Below, one piece after another: positions 1-9,826 of a stretch of DNA of 64,000 nucleotides (its first letter is position 1; each line of letters opens with the position of its first letter). The stretch is from Sclerotiophoma versabilis (taxonomy: Eukaryota; Ascomycota; Dothideomycetes; Pleosporales; Didymellaceae): positions 1,054,001 to 1,118,000 of the forward strand of contig JAAROD010000090.1 of the NCBI GenBank assembly GCA_012274445.1, given 5' to 3'. Made by a program: the position numbers and the translations under genes. The notes below the pieces were generated by a model that did no database searches, was not told the DNA's origin, and saw only the letters and a program-made list of their open reading frames with translations.

Positions 1-44
1 CTAAAACTTCTACACATTACAGCAAGCTCTTATCATTCTACATC

Positions 45-383
45 ATGAAACCCACAGCTTTTGTTGCCGTACTTGCTGCCTTGCCTCCTGCTTTTGTAGC
101 CGGTACAGCCTTTCCGCAAACTGGAGATACCTGCTTGGTAAACGGATGTAAGCAACTTACGTCCTTGATGTAGTTTTTCTTGCTAACAACCTGTAGTGGA
201 ATGCCAGGGCTTTATGAAATGCTGTAGTGGTATCGGTATTCGTACTTTACGCCAACCCACATCCTGGGAGCTATGGGCGCGTTACATAGCTAACCCAGTC
301 AATGTACAGAGGTGGTTTGCAACAAAAGTCAAGCTACTTGCCAGGCACCAGGTACACACTGCTTCGATTTAACTACAACATAG
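45..383 (+). CDS. Small secreted cysteine-rich protein (effector-like), 3 exons
   Basis: Exons 45-147, 197-229 and 310-383 join to a 69-residue protein. Intron 1 (GTAAGC..CTGTAG) has a GCTAAC branch site 11 bases before its end, and intron 2 (GTATCG..TACAG) also has GCTAAC; both junctions are phase 1 and keep the frame. Residues 1 to about 20 form a signal peptide (Lys-Pro start, Ala/Leu/Val core, Ala-Gly end). The mature part of about 49 residues has seven cysteines at 30, 37, 43, 44, 49, 56 and 63, including a Cys-Cys pair, so the spacing resembles small knotted secreted proteins. Each exon is too short to be noticed alone. Fungal effectors, antimicrobial peptides and surface proteins share this build. 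No family recognised and the function is unknown. The odd cysteine number could mean one splice site is misjudged. Confidence 0.62.
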
Positions 384-758
384 CTGCAGCGATAATAAAA
401 CCCTTGATTTCACTTTCTGTGCGCTCGTGCTCCACACGCCAAGTAGGTGGTATGGTTTCTATATCTTCTATACCCGTACAATAGTAGCAAATAAAATGCA
501 TAAAACTGCAATCCGTACCGAGATTGACCACGGAATGTGCATTACCAGCATACATTTGTGTCGACATAAGCAGTGAGGAGCCTAATCACGCGTCGATTGT
601 CAAGAAAGCTAGGGATTTCAGTCTCGAAGTCAATGTAGTCCATCGCATATAGACGCCTGCTGGATACCCTATTTCACGGGCCAAAACTCAAGAGCAGTAT
701 CGACTGATTTTGAGACGTCATGGCGACACTGTGGTCTTGACGGTAAAAACAACCAAGC

Positions 759-917
759 CTAGTTCGCGATCACGCTACACATCTCAGCATTTTCTTCTGC
801 AAGGTGCTGTTGTTGATCTAGCGCAATAGATGTCGGCAGCTTCTGCCAGCAGGCATTGTTAAACGCATAGTCCACCGCGCATTGAAGTATGTTCTGAAGA
901 TGGTTTTGGTGGCAGTC
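759..917 (-). pseudogene. Orphan 3' exon encoding a cysteine-containing peptide
   Basis: On the minus strand an open frame of 52 codons begins just after a strong acceptor (CTAAT branch site, then TCAG at 918-920) and ends with TAG at 759-761. It starts Asp-Cys-His-Gln-Asn-His and holds four cysteines spaced like a helical small-protein domain. The codon pattern looks coding, but I could not find a matching 5' exon or start in the 300 bases upstream. It is either the last exon of a small gene whose first exon I failed to resolve, or a relic. Family not recognised. Confidence 0.35.
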
Positions 918-1033
918 CTGATTTATTAGCGCAGACGCACGCCCCTATTGCAAAAAGTGTGGCTGTCTGAAAATCATAACAACTTCCCGTCTAAGTCCCA
1001 GTTCTGTGGTCACCGGACAAACGATTCAGTCTT

Positions 1034-1181
1034 GGTCTACTCTAAAGTTAGCTTCATGGCGGTCTTCCGGCTTCTTCCAGTCTATTGCTCCAGCTCTTTA
1101 GACGCCGAAGAAAAGTCCGGTCTACTCTAAAGTAAGATCTACAGCAGTCTTTCGGCTTCGTCCAGTAATTCGACCTAGCTC
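1034..1181. repeat. Diverged direct repeat, 2 x about 63 bp, period 85
   Basis: Both copies begin GGTCTACTCTAAAGT and end near CAGCTC or CTAGCTC (about 1034-1096 and 1119-1181). Between these ends they align base for base with substitutions of several kinds, not only C-to-T or G-to-A. They are separated by 22 bases. Origin unknown. Confidence 0.75.
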
Positions 1182-1284
1182 CCACCGTCATCGCTTGCCT
1201 CACCAACTCACTGCTATGCATAACAGTCCCGGGTTGACCAAAACGCATCTGCGTAGTTGGGTTGACGATCAGAGTGGAACTCCG

Positions 1285-1320
1285 GTATGCAGAAGCCTTA
1301 TGACGTATGCAGAAGCCTTA
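1285..1320. repeat. 16-bp perfect direct repeat, period 20
   Basis: GTATGCAGAAGCCTTA occurs at 1285-1300 and again at 1305-1320, separated by TGAC. Confidence 0.9.
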
Positions 1321-2424
1321 AGATACGCGCAGGTGGTTGCATCCTACAATGATCTATACACAAGGCCTCGACTACAGCATACACACAGGGTTACAGACAA
1401 GAACATCACTACAGGGCAAGACGTAAACAATAATAGAAACAAGCCAGACCCCGCAAAGGCCAGGGGACAGCTGATCGTGTTGTTAGTATAGTGAAGCAAA
1501 GCGGTGCTTATTTGTTTCAGCAAAGTGCCGTCTGTTCGCTAACCCTTTGCATCTGGGCATAACTTATAATAAAGACAGCGAGAGATAGATTAATATCGTC
1601 TTATATACGAATTTGGGTTAGATTCAACGTATTTCACATGAAGGGTCATTCCGCGTCATCCGAAGAGTACCCTCGTAAATTGGGCAACCAACGCAGCTGC
1701 AAGCAGCTCTAAGAGCTAGTGCTTATGTCAAAACTCATCTGGTCCAGGCTTTCCGTGTTCTGACCTAAATTATCAGTGTTAATTTATAGATCTCAGTTCC
1801 TAAGCTTCGACCTTTTCACTGCCGGATACACTCAAACTAAGGGTATTTGTGGAGAGCGACCAGGAGACAATAAGGTTTCCCGTTTGCTCAGCTGTCTCCA
1901 AGTAAAGTACCGGCAGATCATTGATCATGTAAGTGACCTTTGAATAATACCTGTTGTCGTATACTTCTCTGTTTTCGCTAATTAAATCCTCTCTCAGTGG
2001 CTCAAATAATGAGTTGGCACACAAAGGAGTGACAAAAGCCAACTAACGGTACGTGCCAACTCTAGCATAGCCAGTATATGCACACAACTACAATCTTACT
2101 TGAGCTCACATCATAAGGCTGCAGAATGTAAGAAGAGCTATTGTGGAAACAGAGTAAGATTTATTTTGGAAGTGAGTAGCCAAGTGCTTTTAGATAAATA
2201 CGGTTGAAGAGTTTAAGTACCTACTTAGGAAGGATTTTGAATTTGGCGTAGCGGCTCTACTGTAGGTCTTATGTATGGAGGAATCAACATCAGACGGCAA
2301 ATCAAAGCGAAAGTATTTACTGGAATTAAGCTCAGAGTACGTGAGATTTTCTATTTACGTCCACTCACATCTGATCGCATAGCTAGGCAAATCATTCTCA
2401 ACGGTCTTTTCAAAGTTTACGTTG

Positions 2425-4159
2425 CTATCTTGTCAGTATCAAACTTTCGTCTTTCTCATACAGAACATCCAGTTCCTTTCCATACAGATCGACTACACTC
2501 TTCTTTCGTATCGTGCCCTTTGCAGTCCGTGAAAACGGCTCTATGACTACAAGAATCATATGCCTGCCCACACGTGCGTAGATTGGCGAGTCCTTGTTGA
2601 CCTCATCGATCACTTCCCACACATTCTCAAGGTCCGCACCATTGTTCAGTCGAACAATGAGCGAAGCTTTCGGTCTTTTTGTACCGACAATCAGTACCTC
2701 CGCGATGTCAGGATGTCCAGCAATGCGTTGTTCCGCTGATCCAGGATGAAACGTCTCCCCTGTCAAGAAATTCAGCAAGTCGTCTGCGCGACCAGCATGC
2801 TTCCATTTCTCCAGATTGTGAGGATGTCGAATGAACAGATCACCCAAGGTAATTTCCTTTATCTCGTTGAAAACCTTGAAGATCGGCTGAATCCATGCGC
2901 TTTCACCCTCGTTTTTGACCATGATGGCCTCATAGTGTGCTCCCTCCTCACCCTCGGAGGCTGCGTCGAACCGAATGTTCAAGGACGGATGGAAGGTAAG
3001 ATACTGCCATTCATTGTCTACCATACGCACGTCGTCTGGACCTGACTTGCGCACCGCAGTCCACAGTGCCATCTCGGTAGACGCCATTTGGTTGACGATC
3101 TGCAATTTGGCCGCAATTGCATTTCCAGCAGCATGCGACAGATCTCCGCCGCTCCATAGGATTGTCTTTACTCTCTTGCTGACCGCACCCAGCAGTGCGG
3201 CATTCATCCCCAGATATTCTGCGTGCATAGGAGGCAAAGCCAACACATCGATCTTCCTCTCTTCACCAAGTACTTCTAGGGCATCAGCAGTCGCATCCAC
3301 AACCTCGTTTGGTGTCATTCGACTAGGCGCGCAAACCACGGTCGTCCCTAGGACCAGCTGGAAGATCAATGCGCCGATGATACCTGAAGCGTGGAACTGC
3401 GGGAATAAAGTCATCACCCTCCTCTGTGGCCCTAGCATGATTTCATCTAGACGCTCGTACCCAGCGGAAGCAGGCAGATAGAACCCCTTTGCGACACTAT
3501 TCGCCCAGTCATGCGTCCAAATGACGGGTTTAGGAAATCCGGTTGTGCCAGATGTATGCAGACACACCAGGGGCTCCTGCCTGTTTGACTGGAATGTCTT
3601 CGTGAACGGATATGGTGCTGGCTCGGAATTCAAGAAGTGCTCAACCAAGGGAATTTCGAAAGTCCGCATTGAACGCTTGGCCAAGATTTCAGATACTACG
3701 GGAAAAGGTGCAGAGGGGGTTAGCATGACTGAGCCATTCGCGCTTGAGATGAGCGTAGTGAGGGCTTCTACGCCGTAGCGTGGGGTTGGAAAAAGCATCT
3801 ACGCAGAAAAGTGAGCGTTTAAATCTAAAGTGAACAAAATTGTCAGATACCTTGTATCCAACCATTACACTGCCCAGAACTAGGATACCGTAGCGCAGAT
3901 CGTTAGGGCCCATGTACACCAATGTTTCGCTTCCATCATCGTTTGCTGGCTTCCCAACATTCTGATCAATCCACCATGCGACTGAATGTACTGCATTAGC
4001 TACCTCCTTGAAGGTGATCTTGCGGTAACCATCCGTGGCGTTCTTGGTACGAGGATACTCGGAATATGTCAGATCTGGATACTGGGCTGCCAGCCTGAAG
4101 AGCGTGTTTGGTAGCAGCTCATCAACGGCCTGTGGCCACTTCTCCGGACGAGATGCCAT
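2425..4159 (-). CDS. Stand-alone AMP-binding (adenylate-forming) enzyme, NRPS-like
   Basis: Exons 4159-3851 and 3798-2425, with a 52-bp phase-0 intron (GTATCT..CGTAG), give 560 residues. The A3 core Ser-Gly-Thr-Thr-Gly-Phe-Pro-Lys-Pro lies near residue 188. The A5 region reads Met-Ala-Ser-Thr-Glu, the A8 region Gly-Arg-Ala-Asp-Asp, and the C-terminal A10 lysine is in Ala-Lys-Gly-Thr-Ile-Arg. The end (Ser-Arg-Thr-Ala-Lys-Gly-Thr then Leu-Tyr) resembles the adenylation part of fungal NRPS-like acid reductases (A-T-R). Here the protein stops about 30 residues after A10, so carrier and reductase domains are absent. It should activate a carboxylic acid as an acyl-adenylate; the substrate is unknown. 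No carrier protein, P450 or transporter lies nearby to suggest a metabolite cluster. It may be a natural stand-alone ligase or a shortened NRPS-like gene. Confidence 0.88.
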
Positions 4160-5537
4160 GGAAAGACTCAGAATTATGCTTTTGAGGGACAGATGGATTC
4201 ATAGTATGGGCGATCAGAGCTGATCTTATATGCTGTTGGTCTAAAATATGACATGAGCCGAAACCGGTACACAAGCCTAGATACGTTAGCGCTGATTTGA
4301 AATATGCCTGGTACCAATAGCTTTCTTATACCTCAGGCGTACTACAACGCACGCGTTGCCCTCAGTTTTAATATTGATGACTTGGCTCTAGCAATCGACG
4401 GGCAGTAAGATTGGATGAAATGAAGGAGAGGAAACGGAGATTATCGTTATTGAAGCGGAGACCTATCTAGGAGCCGATTTGGCGGATCGATCCGCCTTTT
4501 ATAGTCAATGCAGATCCGCAGGGCTGTAGGAGAGCAATAAAGCTTTCGGACTTGATTCCGCCTCATCGTCGTTCTCACCACTACCTCCGGCCGAGGCCGA
4601 GGCCACAAGAGCGCAACAGCTTGGTAAAAATTGAGTGTTAAATCAAGCCTTTAAAGGTGGACAACCGGGTTTCGATGGAGTGGATCTGAGTGGAGATGTC
4701 ACATGATATGACGTCATAGATATGAATTGCACTTGTTCATCCAACCCTCGAACTATAATTATTAGCCTACGCTCCCAGGCCACGATTGCTACTAACGGTG
4801 TCGCCCGTCCTGTCACTCACAAAGCGACGAAGTGCTGTTGTCTGATTCTTGCACAATTTTCCGCTCACGCAACTACCTCAGTCGCCCTGAGTACAGTCAA
4901 AGATGGGCTCTGTATCATATGATGCGTAGTGCCCAAGTTGGTATTGTACAATATAACTTGTGTATCCTTCGCTGTTCGTGCAACCGGGATTCATAGACAT
5001 GAAAGTTCAAACGGAAGAAACGCGACCACTTACATATACTAGTCACAATCTCGCACAACTCCTTAGAAAGCTACCATTCAACGTTACATCTTAAACTTGA
5101 CAGACTTCCAGAAGGAAACCTTCCCAGCTCAGAAGCTAATTTAAGGAACAATCTCATTGAATAAGATCTTTGTTCGCTAAAGTTGACTCTTTATACTACC
5201 AAACAACAAATGCGCATTGTCCAAACCATGGTCCTACCAGCTCAACACGCATCCCCGAACCTAACAACACAGAGAGGTCACATTCCTGGACCCATTTTGC
5301 ACATAGCCACAGTTCACCCTCCAAGAACCGTACTTTCCAATCCAAAAATTCGCAGCACAACACCCCGAATTCAACATGTTGATACCCATCGCCTTCCCGC
5401 AACCCTGAGTGCACTGGCACGCACAACATTGAGCCTATCCCTACGTTCTGGAGGCAACATAATAAGTCTCCAGGAATTGTGAATCACGCACTTACACATC
5501 CTCAAAACGAACTTCAAGTCCAAGTCCTTGCATCGAC
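4160..5537. other. Intergenic, no supported gene
   Basis: Carries the divergent promoters of the adenylation enzyme and the small gene at 5538. Several frames stay open on both strands at 5183-5482 because the DNA is C-rich with few stops. I see no domain, signal peptide or splice pattern there. The frame of the 5538 gene is open back to 5466, so an upstream exon is possible. Confidence 0.5.
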
Positions 5538-5931
5538 ATGTTCCACCTCCGCTGGCTCAATCCTCCACTCGCAAAACCGTTCTACTACTTGCAGATGAAC
5601 CCCGAAGAGCAATTCCTGTGGGCGATAATCGTACGTCCCCTCCAATTCCCTTTTGCCAGTCCTGGCCTCAACACTGTCTTATTTACCTATCACTCCACTG
5701 CTTACTTATGGTTGTCATGCTAATCCCGCTTAGGGCGAAGAGAAGATCACAAGCTACATCGATAGAAAAGGGCGGATCAAGACGCGGAAACTACATAAAG
5801 AAGAACGCGTACGGAATCAGAAAGTGTTCTTCGATACTAGAGTTGGACAGGCGATTGTCGGAGACGAATGGATGAGAATGAATCTGAGCGAGGGCTCAGC
5901 AGGGAGAAGCGGGAGGTCGAGGGTGAGCTGA
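5538..5931 (+). CDS. Small uncharacterised protein, 2 exons
   Basis: Exon 1 (5538-5630, 31 codons) and exon 2 (5734-5931, 65 codons plus TGA) join in phase 0 across a 103-bp intron (GTACGT..CGCTTAG) with a CTAAT branch site. The 96-residue product starts Met-Phe-His-Leu-Arg-Trp and has a hydrophobic-aromatic first half. A strongly basic middle (Arg-Lys-Gly-Arg-Ile-Lys-Thr-Arg-Lys-Leu-His-Lys) follows, then a Ser/Gly/Arg tail. The basic middle suggests nucleic-acid or ribosome contact, perhaps organellar, but I recognise no family. The frame is open upstream of the ATG to 5466, so the true start could lie in an earlier exon. Confidence 0.5.
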
Positions 5932-6534
5932 GCGGGGTTGTCACTGGTGTCCATCGGTACACGTTGTAGTCTCGATAATGCACTGTGGTGGGTCTGAGTA
6001 TCGAGCGTGCGCATGTGTCATGTGCGGAGACCCTGAGAACCGGTGAAGGGCGAATCTGCCTTAGGCACGCCGCTAGCACAGGTGGAATCCTTCGGTATCC
6101 ATGGTGTGGTGATATTGAAATCACATAACCAAAGCGGCGTGAAAAAAGTCGGAGGTTATATCTCACGATCGAGGATTAGGAGTGTAATTGATTCTATGCT
6201 GTGGACTACCTTCATGTAATAATTCTATAAAATAGTGGGCGAAAGCAGGGTACCGTCCATTGCCAAAGTCCTTGCATCAGGCGGAAAGGGGGGGTATCAA
6301 GATATGAGCGGACCGTAACACCGAACGCCATGGCATGCATAAAATCCTCGGCCTTCTTCCGAAGGGATGAACGCCGAACACCTACCTTTGAAGGCCCAAC
6401 AAACGTATGGGTGTACTCGGGTTACAGAGGCTTCCGGTGCAGCTCCTTAGACTGCCTATCTAGCCTGCGGTTCACTGAACCAAGTACAACCTTCAATATC
6501 AGATTAGCGACAACGCAAGTCTAGGTGCTGTGAG
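5932..6534. other. Convergent intergenic region, nothing recognised
   Basis: The small gene at 5538 and the vWA gene both end here, so it should hold two 3' untranslated regions. Short open frames on both strands lack any recognisable feature. Confidence 0.5.
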
Positions 6535-7576
6535 TTAACTGACCTTCATGATGCCCGCGCCCGAAAGCTCCGCATCATCATCGCCCGTGAAGGGCACAGT
6601 GTCCACGATATCTCTGAGCTCATCGTCGCCAGAAGCCTCACGTAGTCCATCGTCAAGCTGCTTCAGCGCCTCTCGTGCACCAGCCTCCTTACCGACCTGA
6701 AAGAACTGTATACCAACCTGCCACGCCGGCGCGTCGAGCTTATCGAGCTTCTTGGCCGCTGCGATGATGGGCGCTTCAACGTCGTCTGATGGCTCGCCGT
6801 CAGTTATAACGATGACGTTGATAGGCTTAGTGCAATCAGGGTTCTTCTCGTAGCGTTGCAGGTAGGGCTTCAGGATTTTCTGGAGACGTTGGCCAGTGGG
6901 CGTTGCACCGCCTGGCCGTACAGTCTGGAAGATCTCAATGACAGTTCCGGCGGTTGTGACATTTTTATACAGGGATGAGTCTGGGTGATTCAGAAAGTAA
7001 ATGTCAATACCATCGACATCGCGCTCTGTGCAGATCGGTGTAATGGTCTCAAGAGCTTTGCCAGTCTCCCGCCATGAGCGGCCTGCCATGGATCCGGAGT
7101 CGTCGATGAGAAAGATTGTGTCAAATGACTTTAAGAATGCGTACTGATCGTCTGCAGTGGAAGCTAGTCTTGTTGTATCCATGGCAGGCTGCAAGTTCTG
7201 AGCTGGTCCTGGGGTATAAGCTGGAGGTGCGTCGCCCTGACCTTGTGAAGGATTCATATTGGCACTGGCTGTTATCTATTAGCAATATTCGCTAAGATGA
7301 TTTCATGCGCTATGGCTGTTTGCGGCGCTTACTTGGTCTGCGTGTTGCAGGCGATGCTGACAAGAGCGGAGTGCTGGCAGGTGGGGGTGTGAGACCTGAA
7401 CTCCGCGACCCTATGCTTTTGGTCGAAAGAACAGTGTTTGTGTCCGTGACTGGGTTCGACGATCGCCTTGACAGCTTCTTCTTGAGACCGCTGAACATTG
7501 TGACGTGTGTTGGTCGATAACTGTGATGTTCGTTGTTGTAAGGGTTGTTGTGGAAAGTAGAGTAGAAGCTAGACAT
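6535..7576 (-). CDS. von Willebrand factor A (vWA) domain protein
   Basis: Exons 7576-7333 and 7268-6535 join in phase 1 across a 64-bp intron (GTAAGC..AACAG, GCTAATA branch), giving 325 residues. Residues 1 to about 110 are low-complexity, rich in Ser, Thr, Pro, Asn and His. The vWA fold follows from about 128 with the metal-binding MIDAS motif Asp-Asp-Ser-Gly-Ser-Met, the MIDAS threonine in Gly-Gly-Ala-Thr-Pro-Thr-Gly, and Thr-Asp-Gly-Glu. The intact site predicts divalent-cation-dependent protein binding. There is no signal peptide, so it is probably intracellular, like many fungal vWA proteins of unknown partner. The second exon alone also has an ATG, but the phase match and branch site favour the two-exon model. 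Confidence 0.85.
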
Positions 7577-8473
7577 TGGAGTAAGAGCAACAAAGGTAGC
7601 GCTTATATGGTTAAGGCAGGAACAAACGGCACGCGATCAGGCCTAGTGGAAGGCGTTTTGAGGTAGTTGCTTGGAAGGAACAGTGATATTTGGTAGAGGA
7701 AGAAAGTATCCTATCTCTCGGCGATTCCTTATAGTCTGTCAAGAGTGCCATTCAAGTTGTTACTCAGCTTTGCTATCTCTGCCTTGTGTCAGCCCAAAGC
7801 CCGCAATGCCTCATCTGGCGCAACTGGCCCCGTCACTGGCACTCACCATCAATACTCACTGTATGACCTTTTAAGACCCTCTATGCCTTGCACAGTGCAA
7901 GTTAGAAATTTTGGTTTGATTAAGGCTGTGTTGAGCGACTGCGGAGCAGGGCGTTGCACAGCCCCATGTTGGGGCTGGCGCAGCTAGTACCGTGACTATT
8001 CACACCACTTCACACCACTACACACATCACACTGTAGACGCACCAGGGTGTCTTTACCCTGCAGTGAAAGTAGCCGACGAACGATCACAGCATGAGGACG
8101 AACTTGTGTAAAATGGTCTATGCTGAGCCAGATTGAAATCATCTGCACCCAGCGCACAAGTAGATATCGTGGTCGAACCGCTCTACGATCTATGCTGGCG
8201 TCATCAAGACGACGCGAGACCATGTTTTTCGCTATTGACGTTTCTGTAATCCTTTTCGAAACCCACTAGAAGAGCCTCTCTCTGCGGTCAGACATATCTT
8301 CCTCAGGCCACACAAGAGCCTCAGAAGTGGAGGTATTTGGCCCTTCTTACCATGGATAATCACCATCTCAGCCCTACTGCGGTAGGGAACAATAGCCTAG
8401 CGTATACGGGCGAAGCAAAGTAGAACCCAAGTAGCGTCCAAAAAAGCTCACACGCAAGCCACAAAGATCAGCA
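7577..8473. other. Intergenic, no supported gene
   Basis: Lies between two minus-strand genes: promoter of the vWA gene and 3' region of the BTB gene. Scattered short open frames show no domain or splice pattern. Confidence 0.5.
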
Positions 8474-9826
8474 TCACCGTCTCCCTGTAATCCTCGGGTC
8501 CAGGCTGAGACTCATGTTTGCCCAACCCAGCGCGGGACCGCCAATCTGCCCATCTGTCCAATTTCTCTCGACAGCCATGAACAGGTCTCGAGCCACCAGA
8601 TGCCTACCTAGGCAACCACCAGCCGTGTTCTGCTGCCTCTTTGCTGACCCATTCGTGATAGGGGCCCGAGTAATGCTAAGGTGTCGTGGAACTGTCCATA
8701 GAACAGGGCGCTTTGCCAGACTCCAGGCGTACTCTGAGCGGTGATTGAACCAACAGTCGGCACAGATACCGATATCAGAGTTGCCAGTGCTAAGACTTAA
8801 TTGGTCCTGCAGAAGATCGAGTAAAGGCATGAGCCGTACACGAAGACCACAATGGGAGTGGTTGCTGTCAATTTGATAACTCGAAGTCTGGCGAAGCGTG
8901 GACAAGAGACGCTCGATGTCTCCCTGGTAGTATATGGGCTCGGTATTATCGTAGATCTTGCCCTGCATGCGGAGTGTATCAATCTTGGTAAAGAAGCGTA
9001 TCATCTCCCCGAGCTGAAAAGAGTCACACTGCAGCGACGTGTCATAACCCAGCTTGCACTGCCTGTCACCAGATGTATAGAGCCGGAGAAAGTGCGCCTG
9101 CAGAGAGTTGATGGTCTCCAAGATGTACTCCCTCCGCTGTATCATCTCATCTTCTACGCCGTTCGGTATATCCCACCACAATGCCTTTGTATGATCCTCC
9201 TCAACATCTGGTCGCCACTGCACAGAGTCGCGCATGATCAATTGTTTCGAATAGCGTACGACCCACGGCGGGTGGTCGAGAAGCAGGCCGATCAACAGCT
9301 TCTGGCGTACTCTTTCTTCCGTCAGAGCTGGACTCGCCCGAACCTTCGATTTGGCCTCTGCCAACTGCAGAAATTTCTTCCTTTGAACATATCTCGCCAC
9401 ACACTCGACGGCATCGAATCGGTCGGCGACAACAGCTAAGTTGGCGATGTTGGAAACGGGCGGGTTGGGGACGGCGAGATCGAGGCCATGGATGGTGCGG
9501 AGGAAGTCTGCAACGAGGTTCCGTACCGAGGATGCCTTGGAGATGGCAATTCGGCCTGCATTGACGATTGGTATGCGCGGTAGGCTGTCTACAGGCGCGT
9601 CTTCGAGGCTCGCATATCCCGCAAGCTGGAGGTCTTTGAGGGCTGCCGCAAGCTTTTGGCCTTCGCTGAAGCGTTCGCCCAAGAGGTTCTCAAAGTATCT
9701 TGAGTTCTGTTGCAAGACCTTCGAGTCTACTCTATACGAGTACTGTTGACTGCCCTCTTCTTGCGACACATCAAGGATGAGGTCGCCACTAGGGGCAACG
9801 ACTAGCAGGCCGTCTTCGTCCGGCAT
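8474..9826 (-). CDS. BTB/POZ-like domain protein
   Basis: A single 450-codon exon starting at ATG 9826. Residues about 15-60 read as the start of a fungal BTB/POZ fold (Tyr-Arg-Val-Asp-Ser-Lys-Val-Leu then Ser-Arg-Tyr-Phe-Glu-Asn-Leu-Leu and a Phe-Ser-Glu-Gly turn). A helical middle follows, and a late pair of cysteines (Cys-Ala-Asp-Cys) precedes a Trp/Arg-rich stretch. Many filamentous fungi carry such proteins. BTB domains often dimerise or link substrates to cullin-3 ligases, but this protein's role is unknown. The last 60 or so residues look less protein-like, so an unrecognised intron near the 3' end is possible. Confidence 0.75.
   Translation of the reverse strand: MPDEDGLLVVAPSGDLILDVSQEEGSQQYSYRVDSKVLQQNSRYFENLLGERFSEGQKLAAALKDLQLAGYASLEDAPVDSLPRIPIVNAGRIAISKASSVRNLVADFLRTIHGLDLAVPNPPVSNIANLAVVADRFDAVECVARYVQRKKFLQLAEAKSKVRASPALTEERVRQKLLIGLLLDHPPWVVRYSKQLIMRDSVQWRPDVEEDHTKALWWDIPNGVEDEMIQRREYILETINSLQAHFLRLYTSGDRQCKLGYDTSLQCDSFQLGEMIRFFTKIDTLRMQGKIYDNTEPIYYQGDIERLLSTLRQTSSYQIDSNHSHCGLRVRLMPLLDLLQDQLSLSTGNSDIGICADCWFNHRSEYAWSLAKRPVLWTVPRHLSITRAPITNGSAKRQQNTAGGCLGRHLVARDLFMAVERNWTDGQIGGPALGWANMSLSLDPRITGRR

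Larger units (their letters stand above)
918..2424. other. Gene-poor stretch with direct repeats and an orphan ORF
   Basis: No gene I can defend. It holds a diverged 63-bp duplication (1034-1181) and a 16-bp direct repeat (1285-1320). On the minus strand 1800-2042 is an 80-codon open frame starting with TTG right after an in-frame TAG that could also be a splice acceptor. A donor-like GTAAGA lies about 62 bases upstream, but the exon it would end carries an in-frame TGA, so no gene could be built. It does not resemble the thiolation or reductase domain missing from the neighbouring adenylation enzyme. Confidence 0.5.

Noticed and set aside
1195..1491. 98-codon plus-strand open frame
   Set aside because: Starts with TTG, contains the 16-bp direct repeat, and shows no leader, domain or splice sites.
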